Assembly: GCA_037974335.1 (NCBI GenBank)
Contig: CM075760.1
Coordinates: 41,234,103 to 41,298,102 of the forward strand
Reading direction: 5' to 3'
DNA length: 64,000 bases
Source of the DNA: Prionace glauca
Taxonomy: Eukaryota > Chordata > Chondrichthyes > Carcharhiniformes > Carcharhinidae
Shown here: piece by piece, positions 1 through 10,991 of the stretch
How positions within the stretch are numbered: position 1 is the first letter of the stretch
Layout of the letters: every line of letters begins with the position of its first letter
Translations under genes and position numbers: made by a program
Notes under the pieces: model-generated
What the model saw: the letters and a program-made list of their open reading frames with translations, nothing else
Told to the model about the DNA's origin: nothing
Databases searched by the model: none

Positions 1-1148
1 ATTACCTCACAAGAGGTTATTGCAGAAGGTCAGGGGACATGGAGTTGGGAGTAGGGTGTTAGCGTGGATAGAGGATTGGTTGTCAAATAGGAGGCAGAGA
101 GTGGGGGTCAATGGGTGCTATTCAGATTGGCGGTTGGTGACTAGTGGGGTGCCCCAGGGGTCGGTGCTAGGACCTCAGCTATTTACCATTTATATAGATG
201 ATCTGGAGGAGGGAACTAAGTGTATGGTGTCAAAATTTGTTGGTGACACCAAGATTGGTGGAACGGCAAATTGTGCGGAGGGTGTGGAGAGTCTACAGAA
301 GGATCTAGATAGGCTGGGCGAATGGGCCAGGAAATGGCAAATGGAATTTAATGTTGGCAAGTGCGAGGTCGTCCACTTTGGAAGGAAGGACTATTAATTA
401 CGTGGCGAAAAACTGCAGCAGGCGGCGGTGCAGAGGGACCTCGGGGTCCTTGTGCATGAGTTGCAAAAACCCAGCTTGCAGGTGCAGCAGGTGGTCAGGA
501 AGGCGAATGGGATGCTGGCCTTCATAGAAAGGGGGATTGAATATAAAAGTAGCTGCAGCTGTATAGGGCATTGGTGAGGCCGCAGCTGGAGTACTGTGTG
601 CAGTTTTGGGCGCCGTACTTACGCAAGGATATTTTGGCCTTGGAGGGAGTGCAGAGGAGGTTTACTAGGCTGATGCCGGAGTTGAGGGGGTTCAGCTATG
701 AGGAGAGGCTGAATAAACTAGGCTTGTACTCGTTAGAGTTTAGAAGAATGAGGGGAGATCTCATTGAGACGTATAAGATGATGAATGGGATGGATAGGAT
801 AGAGGTGGGGAGGCTCTTCCCGCTCAAAAAAGACAGCAGGACTAGGGGGCACAGCCTCAAGATAAAGGGGGGGGGGGGGCGGTTTAGAGCGGAGTTGAGG
901 AGGAACTTCTTCACTCAAAGGGTGGTGAATCTCTGGAATTCTCTGCCCGTTGAAGTGGTGGAGGCTACCTCGCTAAATATTTTTAAGACGCGGGTTGATG
1001 GGTTTTTGATAAGAGAAGGGATTAAGGGTTATGGGGAGAGGGCGGGAATGTGGAACTGAGCCACAACAGATCAGCCATGATCTTATTGAATGGCGGGGCA
1101 GGCTCGAAGGGCTAGATGGCCTACTCCTGCTCCTATTTCTTATGTTCT
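1..1148 (+). mobile_element. CR1-clade LINE, 3' part of reverse transcriptase ORF plus 3' end
   Basis: The translation shows the reverse-transcriptase block SGVPQGSVLGP, then the catalytic-box region SKFVGDTK, then the CR1-type C-terminal region (LEYCVQFWAP, then SLEFRRMRGDLIETYK, then FFTQRVVNLWNSLPVEVVEA). The reading frame is broken: there is a stop at about 395, and roughly 10 bases are missing near 550 compared with the copy at 40.9 kb. The copy is cut by the window edge and ends near 1148 in the short TTCTTATG-type tail typical of CR1 3' ends. The usual FADD box reads FVGD here, which would abolish catalysis. The family call rests on protein motifs recalled from CR1. Confidence 0.85.
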
Positions 1149-1561
1149 TATTAATTCTATTAATCGTTTATCAGCTCCTAATCGTGACTGGAACAATCCT
1201 TTTGTACTCCTTATGTTAATAATTCTCAGTCTGTAAGTGAATTTAAATGAGAGGTGTTTAGTTACGGTTAGTTATTAGGGTTTGCCTCAGCTGGCAGGTT
1301 TCAGTTTACACTATTGAATGATACTTCGCTTGTATTTTCAATGTTCGTGCCGAGTGACCCCCAAATAAACAGCAGCCTTCCCTCGTACAGCGAATCTCAG
1401 AATCAGCAGGAATCTGCCTTCGATGTTAACGGTTTTGAATGGTGTTTATGTGGATTCTTCTCGGGGTTTGTGTTCACGGGAATACATTCACGTGTCAATG
1501 TCAGACCCGCTATTACAACCGGCACCCAGCAGACAGCAGCTGTGACCCAGAAACCTGCGGC

Positions 1562-1600
1562 AGGTTTTGTACGAGGATTTCATTCATTTTCATCACTGTG
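1562..1600 (-). other. Recombination signal, 23-bp spacer, of the TCR V segment
   Basis: Read on the minus strand, the V exon is followed directly by the consensus heptamer CACAGTG (1594-1600), exactly 23 bases of spacer (1571-1593) and the nonamer ACAAAACCT (1562-1570). This is the arrangement expected 3' of TCR V segments and is compatible with 12-spacer D or J signals. Confidence 0.9.
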
Positions 1601-2072
1601 AGATTCTGTGCACAGTAATAGACCGCGGTGTCAGACAGCAGCAGCTCCGAGATGGTCAATCGGTACAACTTTTCTGATTTCTCGATTGTATCAGAAAACC
1701 GGCTCTGAGCGAAATCCGCCTTCCATTCATCACTGCCGCCCGTATACCTCCGGACCGCAAACTCGGGCTGTCTGCCTGGGTATTGACGGTACCAGAATAA
1801 ATAATATGCATCGTTGGTATAGGTGCAGCTTAAAGTGACACTTTCTCCCTCTGTCCGTGTGAGTGAGGATTCCTGCTGTGGAACAGAATCTCCATTTCTC
1901 AGATCTGGAAAACACGGTAAAAGAAATAAAAAACATTCAGCTGAACTGAGGGTGAAAATTCACAGACGGTGTAACATAAAAATAGACATTAAAAAGTTAC
2001 ACTCCTTTTTAAAGAGTGAAACTTCCCGACAATGAATGCCACCCAGATCACAGTGAGGACCGAGCGCCGCAT
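1601..2072 (-). CDS. T-cell receptor alpha/delta-type V segment (germline, intact)
   Basis: On the minus strand an ATG at 2072 opens a hydrophobic leader (MRRSVLTVIWVAFIVG). After a short intron, a V exon runs to 1601. The V exon has the Ig-fold landmarks in order: ESVTLSC with the first cysteine, WYRQYPGRQPEF, a framework-3 stretch LYRLTISELLLSDTA, and YYCA with the second cysteine. It has no stop. WYRQYPG and SDTAVYYCA are typical of TRAV/TRDV and unlike the IGHV at 52.8 kb. The 3' end abuts a 23-bp-spacer recombination signal, so it is an unrearranged segment. The exact splice is ambiguous. Using the acceptor AG at 1905-1906 needs a phase-1 donor, and the only GT in that phase (near 2003) is weak. 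Using an AG 7 bases further into the exon would fit a GT after the leader's GK. It could be used by TCR alpha or delta; the sequence does not decide. No D, J or C partner of TCR type is seen nearby. Confidence 0.85.
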
Positions 2073-2164
2073 TGCTGCTGTTCCTGGATTCCAGAGACTC
2101 TTGTGTCTCCCAAAGCTCAGAATATCGAACAAGATAAGGCTGAGACCATTGGCTGAGGCTGGTC

Positions 2165-2178
2165 TGATGTCACTTCCT
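2165..2178 (-). promoter_or_regulatory. TCR V promoter decamer (CRE-like) next to an Ets site
   Basis: On the minus strand the sequence reads AGGAAGTGACATCA, about 95 bases upstream of the V leader ATG. AGTGACATCA is the conserved CRE-like decamer known from TCR V-beta promoters, and the overlapping GGAAGT is an Ets core. Position and orientation fit a V promoter. A CCAAT core lies between it and the ATG near 2150. No TATA box is seen. Confidence 0.6.
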
Positions 2179-2225
2179 ACAGGACGTACGGCAGGAAGAG
2201 CTGAAATCACTGGATCTGATTGGCC

Positions 2226-2233
2226 TGACGTCA
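2226..2233. promoter_or_regulatory. Perfect CRE palindrome
   Basis: TGACGTCA, a full cyclic-AMP-response element, lies about 155 bases upstream of the TCR V leader ATG and 50 bases beyond the decamer. It may be a second CREB/ATF site of the same promoter; that is inferred from position only. Confidence 0.4.
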
Positions 2234-2299
2234 TTGACTTCAACACAATTGTTGATTAGAGAGAACCGAGACATTGACCATACACTCTGCTGTTCAGAG

Positions 2300-3640
2300 C
2301 GAGGCGAGTAAACACAACTAGGTTGATCCTAATTGAGCTAAGAGACATGTTTACGTTCAATTGACCTGGACGAAATCGCTTTGAAGAAGGAAATGCAAGT
2401 GTTGAATGTGGATGAAGCTGTTCCGAGTATTTGAGTCACTGTCATTAATCAGACTGAGTTTGAGATGGGATCAATTGGGAAGATGATCTAAGATTTTTCC
2501 TGTGATAGCGACAGATCAAACAGAGCGGGGAAATACTGCGACAGTGAATAGGTGAAACTTCCAAATTTAGTGTATGTCAAAAAGGTTGGTTTATTAAATA
2601 GGGTTAAAGGGTTGCATCCAATCGCTCAGTTGAAGTGTGCCTAACATCTAACTCCTCTTTCGGAGTGATGGGATCTATCTTGTGGATACATTCTCCAGAC
2701 TCTCTCCTTATCTGAGGGCTGAAAAATGTCTCCAAACGTACAAGACAAGATCTCTGCTGATTTTCACAAAAGGTACAAAACAGTCCCTTGAAATATCACG
2801 GAGATGTTTTCTCTGATACTGCATTTCTGAGCTACACAGCCAGTAGAGAAGTAACAGATTCAGGACGAAAATCCCACACTGGAAGTTCCAAACAGCGCTC
2901 GCATTGCTAAACAAAATCAAAAGTTCCGCCTCGTAAGTCTGAGTCACCAGCAGCCTCAAAACTAAAACAACGTCAAGAACATTTGCGGAATGGTATTAAT
3001 TAACTCCAGAGTACAGTTTTATGAGAGCAATTTTCATAAATCTATTTCATTACTTCATTGTACTTTTTTCCCTTCAATGTGTTTACCGTGACTCTAACAT
3101 TAAACAACCCTCTCTCCATATCCCCTCCCAGTTTTCTGGAGCCTTTGACCGCGGCCTGCTCACACAGTTTAATTAAACAAAATGTGTTGCCGAATCAGAG
3201 AACATTTATACACATTGAAAAGATTTCGCAAAGTGGTGACTGTGATTTTTAAACCAACCCCAAGTAGATTTTGTGCCCACTGAGCTTCAGAATGTTTACA
3301 AAAGGTTGACGCGGCTCCTGTCAGAAATAACATTTTTTCTTATTGTAATCTGCAGACCAGGATTATATTCCCCGACCACCTCTTCCTCCTCCCCCAGCCT
3401 CTAAAAGTGTCGCCATACCCCTGTGAAGACACTGACTGTAGCGGGGCTCAGACCCTTTTCTTCCGAGTCAGCCCGAGATTACCCCCTACTGGTCATAAAG
3501 AACCAGAGACACAGACGGAAGTGGGGCGAAAACATCCTGAGGGCAGAGAACAGATTACTAAAGGCAGGGATTAGAACGGGTATCTTCAAATATGACTCTG
3601 AGCTGATTTGTTTGTCGGATTGAAATTGGCAGTTTGTTTG
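2300..3640. other. Unassigned DNA between the TCR V segment and the palindrome
   Basis: I see no gene, RNA or clear repeat in this stretch. Short open frames here have no recognisable protein character. The outer edge of the palindrome's left arm begins near 3640. Confidence 0.5.
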
Positions 3641-4175
3641 TGTACTGATGTCAGGTTTGCACCCAGAGAGTTCAAAAGAGTAAGAGGCATGACTGAAACC
3701 TTCAAAACTCTAAGTGGTGCTAACAGTGTGGATGTTGAACGGAAGTTTACTCTTGTCCAGTGTGTGGCTGTATTGGGTGTGTCTCTGAGTGCAGATATTT
3801 TGGGTCTTGTTTCTGCGCCTGTTTCCAATGCTGTACTGTCCACGGGAGGGCGCTCTCTGATCACTTATCCAACATCATACTCTCCTTTTGCAGAAAATGA
3901 CGATTTGCTGATACGAAAATGAGCAGCGAAAATAAATCTTATCAAATCAAATTGCCTTTTTCCGTTCTTTTGATTCAACCTTTAACTTCAATACATTTAT
4001 TTAACACCAACATCATCATTCTGAATGAATATCTCTGAAAGAGACAACATTGAAATGCAAGCATGACTGACCAACAAAAGAACTCGAGTCACTGGAGCGA
4101 TCGCTCCTGTTTTCAATCAGGAAGCAATTCCAGGTCCTCTTCGTTCATCTGCGGCACGCAATCAACAAATTGTCA

Positions 4176-4246
4176 TTCCCTGACCCGAATTAAACCCAGG
4201 CTGCGATGGTGAGAGGGCTGATTCCAAACAGATGGACCATTAGGGA
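4176..4246 (-). pseudogene. tRNA-Glu(CTC) relic
   Basis: The minus strand starts TCCCTAATGG and ends TCAGGGA, keeping the Glu acceptor stem in part, the CTCTCAC anticodon loop (CTC) and a T-arm-like GGTTTAATTC. The anticodon stem (CAGCC against CATCG) and the D-arm no longer pair well, so it is a pseudogene. The mirror copy is at 20212-20282. Confidence 0.7.
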
Positions 4247-4304
4247 AGATAGCGATGGAACATTTAGCCCGCCTTTCCACTTCATAATTTTAAAAAAATA
4301 TATG

Positions 4305-4490
4305 TGCCCAAAAATGTGCTTTTAGGCTGATTGATTGGGTAACAAATTGTCCCTATATTGGACCTCCCTGATCCTCACACATTAGGCATAGACTAGAGTC
4401 ATGAATAGGTCACTGACCATGGGACGGCGGCGCGGGCTCGTTGGGCCGAAGGGCCTGTTTCCCGTGCTGTTTTGTTCTTTGTTCTTTGTT
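4305..4490 (+). mobile_element. 5'-truncated SINE tail, present only in the left arm
   Basis: The piece contains the shark SINE 3' part (GGGCCGAAGGGCCTG followed by repeated GTTCTTT). The mirror position in the right arm (about 20150-20165) lacks it, and the flanks join cleanly around an ATAT. It therefore inserted after the arms had duplicated. A very similar tail occurs at 38.99-39.06 kb. Confidence 0.75.
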
Positions 4491-5149
4491 ATATACACAA
4501 GGAATATTTGTTGGAGAAAAGTCATGTCCAGAAAGAACATGAATGACTCCTTCAGCCAATGAAACACTAATTGTTGTTACCTGGAACAAGAAATCGACAG
4601 TGAGGTGAAATAGTCTCACAGGTTTTTCATGTGATTTTTTTAATTTCCAAAACTGTCCAATCTCGTCACTGCTGATACTGTGAAACTTACGAGGTAAACA
4701 CACAACAGATTCTCGTCACTTCAAACTATCTGCTTTCCACCTCAGCATTTTGCAGATTTAAAAGCACCGTTCTTTAAAAGTTTTAGACTATCCTCATTGT
4801 ACTGATTATTACCGACTTGCTGTGTATTTTATATATTGATAAAACCTGTACTTGTAATATAAACAGCAATAGACATTCTCTGCTGGTGTGGCAACTTTGT
4901 GCGCACATACAATTCTAAACACTTCCATGCTTTCGCTGTTCTGAATTATAGCGATTATAGCGTTTGCAAACTTGGAAAATATTTTCAAATCACCTGACTC
5001 ATTTCAAATTGTTTTTGTTAAATGTTAATGCAGTACATAATCTCACAGCCATAGGACTTTTACAAACCCTTATGTCTTTAATGATATTATACAACTGCAG
5101 TTATAGAGAAATGGAGAAAAATTGGGGCAAGTGCTATTTTCTGAATCTT

Positions 5150-5193
5150 TGTCAAACACCTTACTGATATCCATATAGACGACATCAACGGCT
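5150..5193 (-). mobile_element. Very short CR1 RT relic
   Basis: The minus strand encodes DVVYMDISKVFDK, the CR1 RT motif DVVYMDFSKAFDKV in slightly changed form. Only about 40 bases remain. The mirror copy is at 19455-19504, so it predates the duplication. Confidence 0.6.
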
Positions 5194-5747
5194 CGTTTCA
5201 ATGCTGGGTCTGGTTCGTCCTGCTCGGCCTCCTAAGTGAGTGAGTTTCTGCAGACGGAAGCTCGCCTCTTCCACCACCAGCACTGTGGCCTGAGTTCCCT
5301 TTACTGGGAGACAATGTGGTCGAGAGGCTAAACCCGTTGTGTCTGTTTCAGGCCCTGAATTTCTCACTGGCGGAGATGGAGAGCAGGAGCTGGAGTGCCT
5401 GGAATTCTTTCTGAAGTTCGTGGTGTGCTGGGAATTGATTTTTTTTCTTGCAATGATTGGGGTTTTTTGGCTTGTAGATGATTGAAGCATTCCCATGGGA
5501 GGGTATCTCCCAAACAGAATTGATAGGAAACAAGCCCTGATAGGAACGTCCCTCACAACCACGCGGATCCATTGCCATGATTCTTTACTAATAACCTATC
5601 AACTGCCTTTAAGTGCCCCTCCCGGTTGATGGGAATGGCACTGGGTGTCAACTTCCACCCTTGGAAGATCAGACTTAACTTTGGGCAAAGTGATCTTCCC
5701 ATGAGAAATTCTGCTTGGGGGCTTCCTGTTGTTGAAGAAGAAATCTG

Positions 5748-7308
5748 TTATTCAGTAAGTAATTTCACAATTGCATTAAATGGAAATCTGATCACATTCT
5801 TCAGGTCCTCTCTGAATTGTGTCTGGGTCACTGCATAAATGTATGTATTGGTGCAGCAACTCAGGAGTTGGAGCATAAATCCTAATTCCCGCACAAATGC
5901 AGGAATATAAAAATGAATTAAGTTTAAATTATATAATCGTTCACAAAAGGAGTGGATAAGTAAGATTGACCATAGCAGGATAAAATTTCCTGATAGAGCA
6001 AACAGTAAGATAATGGATTTTCTTCTCTTCACTGTCTCTGGGTCCTTTGAAGTATCCATACACTTGTGGCTCTGAAGTCTCCTGCGGAATTTGGTGGACC
6101 CTAGAATGTGTTTAATGGTGAAAACATTCAGCAACAGAATCAACAAAAAAGGAATGAACGGAGTTAAAATATAATGCAGATTTTCAACCACTCCCCATGC
6201 TGCAGAATAGTGGGCATCATTGTCAACATAACAAAAATGGGGAATATTCTGAAACGCATATCTATCACCATACATGAAATACCAGAAAATGTTCTTTACA
6301 CTGAATAGCACACTCACAGTTCCGAGAACCACTGTTGCAGTTTTCTCATTGCAGTATTTTATTTTCAGCTTCTGACAAGTAATAGCCACAAATCGATCAA
6401 AGGTGAAAGAGACAGTGAACCAGACAGAGCAATCAGTGACTGCATAAAGAAAGACAGCATGGATATTACATATTTTAATATGGTAAATGATTAAAAATTC
6501 AAACTTCATGGGAATTTGCCTCAAAATGAGATCGATGATAATGACCAGTAAATCCGCCGCTGACATGGAAATGAGGTAACGTATCACACTTTTGGAAAGA
6601 CCACACTTCCCTCGCGACAGGATAAGAATCGTCAATACATTCACTGTAAGGAAGAGAAACACAATTTACTCGTATTTTAGACTGAGCACAAGAGAAACAA
6701 TCTCTCAGGATCCTTGGTAACAGCTGAAACATTTTTATTAAATCCACCTCAGAATAGACTAAGTTCACCTATTCTGCTCGAGACAAAGTTCACAGCAGAA
6801 AAGCCCCGCTATGATGTAGCAAGAAACCAAATTCACCAGTTAATAAAGTCTCCAATTTGCTGCCTTCTTCAGGTTTGTATGTGGGGGACACAATGGTGCC
6901 AGTAGGTTTGGAGCAAATGTTTCTGGTCTGGATGACTCTGCTTTGATTGTGCTGAAGGCTGTGCAGTTGAAGATGTTAAATCAACTGATTTGGAATTGGC
7001 TGTGAATCATAACACTGGAAATCATGTTACATAACGACAACCGTAAAGTAGAAAGATTTAAAATGAATGTCAGGTAGTGTGAGGATAGCTGTGTGGCAAG
7101 GAGAAATGTTTCCAGTGCATTCACAGCAACAAACCATGAAAGTTACACAGAATAATATCAATAACTGGGTAACATAGACAAGGACAATGAACATAGAGAA
7201 TTATGACTTACCAGTGACACCAACTACAGCAAGGAACGGGTAGTAAATCCTTTGGATGTCGTAAAATACCCAAAGAATACGAAGCTCAGGTGGTATAATC
7301 CAGAACAT
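5748..7308 (-). CDS. Rhodopsin-type GPCR, GPR139-like family, left-arm copy
   Basis: Two exons on the minus strand: 7308-7212 (32 codons plus one base) and 6643-5748, joined across a GTAAGT donor and a TTACAG acceptor, giving 330 residues. Seven membrane segments can be traced. TM1 is completed only after splicing (GVT/VNVLTILIL). Family landmarks include RGKCGLSK after TM1, Cys91 before TM3 and Cys170 in the second extracellular loop (likely disulphide), DRF in place of DRY at 115-117, and NTYIY in place of NPxxY at 298-302. The N-terminus is very short. Length and motifs fit the shark receptors usually called GPR139-like; the ligand is unknown. No stops or frameshifts. It differs from the right-arm copy at about 13 of 330 residues. 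The initiator ATG follows an in-frame TTG and is the first ATG. Confidence 0.85.
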
Positions 7309-7754
7309 GGCTCTGAAATTCAATGATCGCTGGCTGTACTAGAGACCATTCCCAGTTAAACAATATTGCACACACAGTGAAAATTCCTATTTATAAATCT
7401 TCTAATGTCCCCATAGGAACAATTAAACCGTGTGCTGAGGGACATGAATCACACTCTCTGAACAAACAAGATGACTTCATCTTTTCTTGCAAATTATATG
7501 GTTATTGTCCTTTTTATGCATGTTAAAAAATCCGAATGAAGGCAAACATTTTGGTTCATGCACCTTGGCAAAAAAAAGAACATTGATTAACAATGTGTTG
7601 CTGAACTGAAGAGAGTTGAAACCGTTGTGAATATTGCTGTCACACATTGTCAGCCTATCCGTTTTCCAACAGATCTCTAAAGACAGATAAGTCAACACCG
7701 GGAACAAAATAGTGAGGCTGAAATCATTTTGTTTGCAACCACACACAACAGAAT

Positions 7755-7885
7755 GGTTGTCTGCATCCCACCCAGGTCCTCCCCTCTGCCCTATCCCCAT
7801 TATCCCCACACATTTACCATGGCTAATCCACATACTCAAAGGGAAAATAACGGGCAATTTTTGCATGGTGAATCCAACTAATATG
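7755..7885 (-). mobile_element. Shark SINE 3' fragment (left arm), with a local deletion
   Basis: The minus strand carries a SINE-tail-like stretch (GGTAAATGTGTGGGG, then GGGATAGGGCAGAGG). Compared with the right arm (16505-16890) and a third copy (23931-24300), about 270 bases are missing at about 7773, joined at a short GAC microhomology. Confidence 0.55.
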
Positions 7886-8211
7886 ATCTGTTGTAATATA
7901 AATGAGAGACGGGTTTTGTGCAGTAATACAGAGACAGAGCCGAATGCACTAGATATCGATACAGCACCTGTACTAATATGAATGCAGACTGGGCCCAGTT
8001 CAGTCATTACTGAGAGAGTCTATACAGTATATTACTAACCAGCGTGGTGTTTTCTCATCTAAATAGAGACATGACATACTCAGTTTTGACAAAGACAAGG
8101 TCTTTGTGAAGGATAAAATGTGAAGGATAAATTTGCATTTGGTGAATAAAAAGTCCGAAATATAATAAAAATTCATGGATAAATCAACATTTTAAAGAAA
8201 TTGCATCAGCT

Positions 8212-8283
8212 TCCCTGGTGGCCTAGTGGTTAAGATTCGGCGCTCTCAGTACTACAACCTGGGTTCGGCTCCCGCTCAGGGAA
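8212..8283 (+). pseudogene. tRNA-Glu(CTC)-like relic, second in arm
   Basis: The sequence starts TCCCTGGTGGCCTAGTGGTT and ends TCAGGGAA, and the anticodon loop reads CTCTCAG (CTC). The acceptor stem and D-arm are good. The anticodon stem (CGGCG against TACTA) does not pair, and the outer T-stem pair is lost, so it is unlikely to be charged normally. The mirror copy is at 16100-16171 with the same defects, so it decayed before the duplication. Confidence 0.75.
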
Positions 8284-8786
8284 TGTCGATTTGTTGCTGT
8301 ACAACAATCCTGCGTTACTTCTCAGTCTGCAACTGTCAGAATCAATATTAGGGAGATTTCTTTGTTTGTGTCTGAATTGGAAAAGTCACATGTGAAGAAT
8401 CAAAAAAAAATTAAGAGAGCGATAGGCGAGAAAGGGCTGATGGTACGAAATGCTGATACGGTTAAAATCTAGCTGTTAATGGGGGAAAATTTATTGTTTC
8501 TACTGACACAAATATCTGCAGATCTCGGTCCAAATCTCTGCTTCCATGGCAAGAAAACTTTTAATTGAATGAAATAGTAAACTCTCCCACCCCCTGTGAA
8601 ATGGAGGCAGTTTTCATTCAGAAACCAATAACTGAGTTTAACAATGTGGGAAGGAGAAAGACTCAGTTTGAGCGGTGACATTGCGGGAGGAATGGAGAGC
8701 TGGAGTTCACCCAGAAAAGCAGCAAAGTTTCAAATCAATGGCGTCCAACATTGGATGGTCCATTAACGCTGATAATTTAATAAGAG

Positions 8787-9297
8787 AACATAATAAGAAC
8801 ATAAGAAATAGGAGCAGGAGTAGGCCATCTAGCCCTTCGAGCCTGCCCCGCCATTCAATAAGATCATGGCTGATCTGTCGTGACTCAGCTCCACCTTCCC
8901 GCCCTCTCCCCATAACCCTTAATCCCCTCTCTTATCAAAAACCCATCAACCCGCTTTCTTAAAAATATTTAGCGAGGTAGCCTCCACCACTTCAACGGGC
9001 AGAGAATTCCAGAGATTCACCACCCTTTGAGTGAAGAAGTTCCTCCTCAACTCCGTTCTAAACCGCCTCCCCTTTATCTTGAGGCTGTGCCCCCTAGTCC
9101 TACTGTCTTTTTTGAGCGGGAAGAGTCTCTCCACCTCTAACCTATCCATCCCATTCATCATCTTATACGTCTCAATGAGATCTCCCCTCATTCTTCTAAA
9201 CTCTAACGAGTACAAGCCTAGTTTATTCAGCCTCTCCTCATAGCTCAATCCCCTCAACTCCGGTATCAGCCTAGTAAACCTACTCTGCAATCCAGCA
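8787..9297 (-). mobile_element. 5'-truncated CR1 LINE, present only in the left arm
   Basis: The minus strand encodes the CR1 C-terminal end (RRMRGDLIETYKMMNGMDR, FFTQRVVNLWNSLPVEVVEA) and ends in TTCTTATG-type repeats at about 8787. At the mirror site in the right arm (about 15595-15605) only a few bases lie between the same flanks. It therefore inserted after the duplication. Its sequence is close to the copies at 1-1148, 34755-34948 and 49632-50090, which suggests a recently active subfamily. Confidence 0.9.
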
Positions 9298-9380
9298 GAA
9301 ATACCACAGGATGGTTTATCACAGATTGATGCTAATACTTTGAATGGAGTGAACTGCAGTAACATTGAATGCAGTAGAAA

Positions 9381-9685
9381 GGACAGCACGGTAGCACAGT
9401 GATTAGCACTGATGTCTCACAGCGCCAGGGACTCAGGTCCTCGGGTCACCGCCTGTGCAGAGTTTGCACGTTCTCCCCGTGCCTCCGTGGGTTTCCTCCG
9501 GGTGTTCCGGTGTCTGATTCAAAGAAGTGTGTTTTAGTTTGATTGGCCATGCTAAATTGATCCTAGTGTCACAGGGATTAGGAGGGTAAATATGTGGGTT
9601 TACGGGGAATAGGGCGTGGGTGGGATTGTTGTGGGTGCGGACTCGATGGGCCGAATGGCCTCCTTCTGGGGGAATCGAAAGAGGT
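9381..9685 (+). mobile_element. tRNA-derived SINE (HE1/V-SINE-like), left arm
   Basis: A tRNA-like head with a box A-like stretch (GTAGCACAGTGATTAGCAC) is followed by the conserved body (TTGCACGTTCTCCCCGTG, GGGTTTCCTCCGGGTG) and tail (ACTCGATGGGCCGAATGGCC). The mirror copy is at 15205-15508. The family name is from recall of elasmobranch SINEs. Confidence 0.8.
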
Positions 9686-10066
9686 AATGCAAATATACAT
9701 TGTTTTGGATGAAACAGCAGGTCAACTAAATGTATTTTCACTGCCATGTAAAAGCGGACCTGACATCTGCATTGAAATGTGATGAGGTTGGAAAAACTCA
9801 GGACGTTACATGGCATGTGTGCATCAGGAAACAAAGATAAACCTTCACCTCCATCACCTTTCATTAACATCGGGAATGTTTAGAAATAGAGGAAGTTTTT
9901 TAAAAAGCGAAATCCAACAAGGAGGAAATAGAACAACACCTGGCAGGGTGGAAATTGCGGTGGGTATTAAGTCTGTTGCAGTTTGTGTCAATTGATGTTT
10001 GAAAACAGTGCGAGACAAAATGCAGGACTGTTTAGCAGAGAGCACAGAAAACTAGCAACGGAATCC

Positions 10067-10139
10067 TGCCGAAACCCGGGATCGAACCAGGGACCTTTAG
10101 ATCTTCAGCCTAACGCTCTCCCAACTGAGCTATTTCGGC
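10067..10139 (-). tRNA. trnF-GAA: tRNA-Phe (GAA), left arm
   Basis: A 73-base cloverleaf: acceptor GCCGAAA with TTTCGGC and discriminator A, D-arm GCTC...GAGC, anticodon loop CTGAAGA (GAA), T-arm with GGTTCGATCC. It has no intron. The anticodon stem has one G-U closing pair, where the right-arm copy has A-U. All stems pair, so it is probably functional. Confidence 0.95.
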
Positions 10140-10601
10140 CGGCTGGCTAGGAGATTGGAAGCTTCCGTCTCCCAAATATCTAAGAGAAAAATGATTTCTG
10201 CCTATTCGTTAATGCATCATTTTCAGGTGTTCATTTGATTTGCTTTAAACGTCATGAATACTTTTTTTTTCAAAACTTTAATGCAGTGGGAAACATCATT
10301 ATTCATTTTGACAGGAGGAAACAGCAGAGACAATGTAATATCAATTACTGTGGGCAAATGATGGGCTTCTGGAGCCAATCTAGTTGTTTCTCCAGATCTG
10401 CTTGCCCTGAGGTCATCACCCTGTTTCTGTAGTACCGTGGTTATCACAAGACCCAGATTAATTCTGTAAGGATCTGGGTAGAAATGGGAAGGATGGGATG
10501 TGTACACGATCCGATTTCAGTTTCAGTTGGAAAAATCAAGCCCATCACCTTAATTCTTGGGCAGGCAATACAGTCTCTCTGTTTGTAATCCTGTTATTTA
10601 T

Positions 10602-10738
10602 ATCATGGTGTGGAGACGCCAGTGTTGGATTGAAGTGGGTACAGAACGCATTCTCACAACACCAGGTTAAAGTAAAACAGAATTATTTTGAATTACGAGC
10701 TTTTGGAGCGCCGCTCCTTCATCAGTTTAACTCGGCAG
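10602..10738 (+). repeat. Dispersed repeat beginning ATCATGGTGTGGAGACGCC (left arm)
   Basis: This is a member of a repeat family whose end reads CATGATGTGG and whose body holds an AGCTTTYGGAGCGC segment. It resembles the 3' tail of the Penelope-like element at 12333 but belongs to a distinct subfamily. Mirror copy at 14160-14285; another copy at 33497-33620. Confidence 0.6.
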
Positions 10739-10909
10739 TCAGAAATTCACTGTGTGTGAGTGCTCTCGAAAGGGGCCACTTGCACACACTGCTTTACGCC
10801 AGCAACTTGTTAAGTTGGTCATGTTTCTGTTCGTTGTTCTTGACGAAAACGACACAGGACACATTCCTGCATCCAATCTGAGCTGTGAGACCAAAACTCA
10901 AATCCATTT

Positions 10910-10991
10910 TGGCAGCGGTGGGATTCGAACCCACGCCTCCGAAGAGACTGGAGCCTTAATCCAGCGCCTTAGACCGCTCGGCCACGCTACC
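10910..10991 (-). tRNA. trnL-AAG: tRNA-Leu (AAG), left arm
   Basis: An 82-base class II tRNA: GGTAGCG acceptor, GGCCGAGCGGTCTAAGGC D-arm, anticodon loop TTAAGGC (AAG), a long variable arm (GTCTCTTCGGAG), and a GGTTCGAATCC T-arm. It has no intron. It matches the right-arm copy throughout. Confidence 0.95.

Noticed and set aside
696-918. Minus-strand open frames opposite the CR1 C-terminal region (also at 9031-9243 and 49865-50062)
   Set aside because: They recur wherever the same CR1 segment occurs and mirror its codons.
5185-5562. 125-codon open frame (mirror at 19088-19465), open in both palindrome arms
   Set aside because: Both copies are open, but the arms are so similar that this says little. 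Two frames overlap, no family is recognised, and the stretch adjoins a CR1 scrap.
7900-7945. TATTACTGCACA-like end resembling the 3' end of a V segment
   Set aside because: No V framework lies upstream and no recombination signal follows. The phrase belongs to the degenerate CTCTGTTTATATTA-type repeat.
7477-8007. 176-codon open frame on minus
   Set aside because: It crosses a SINE fragment and a deletion junction, and the right-arm counterpart is not open over the same span.
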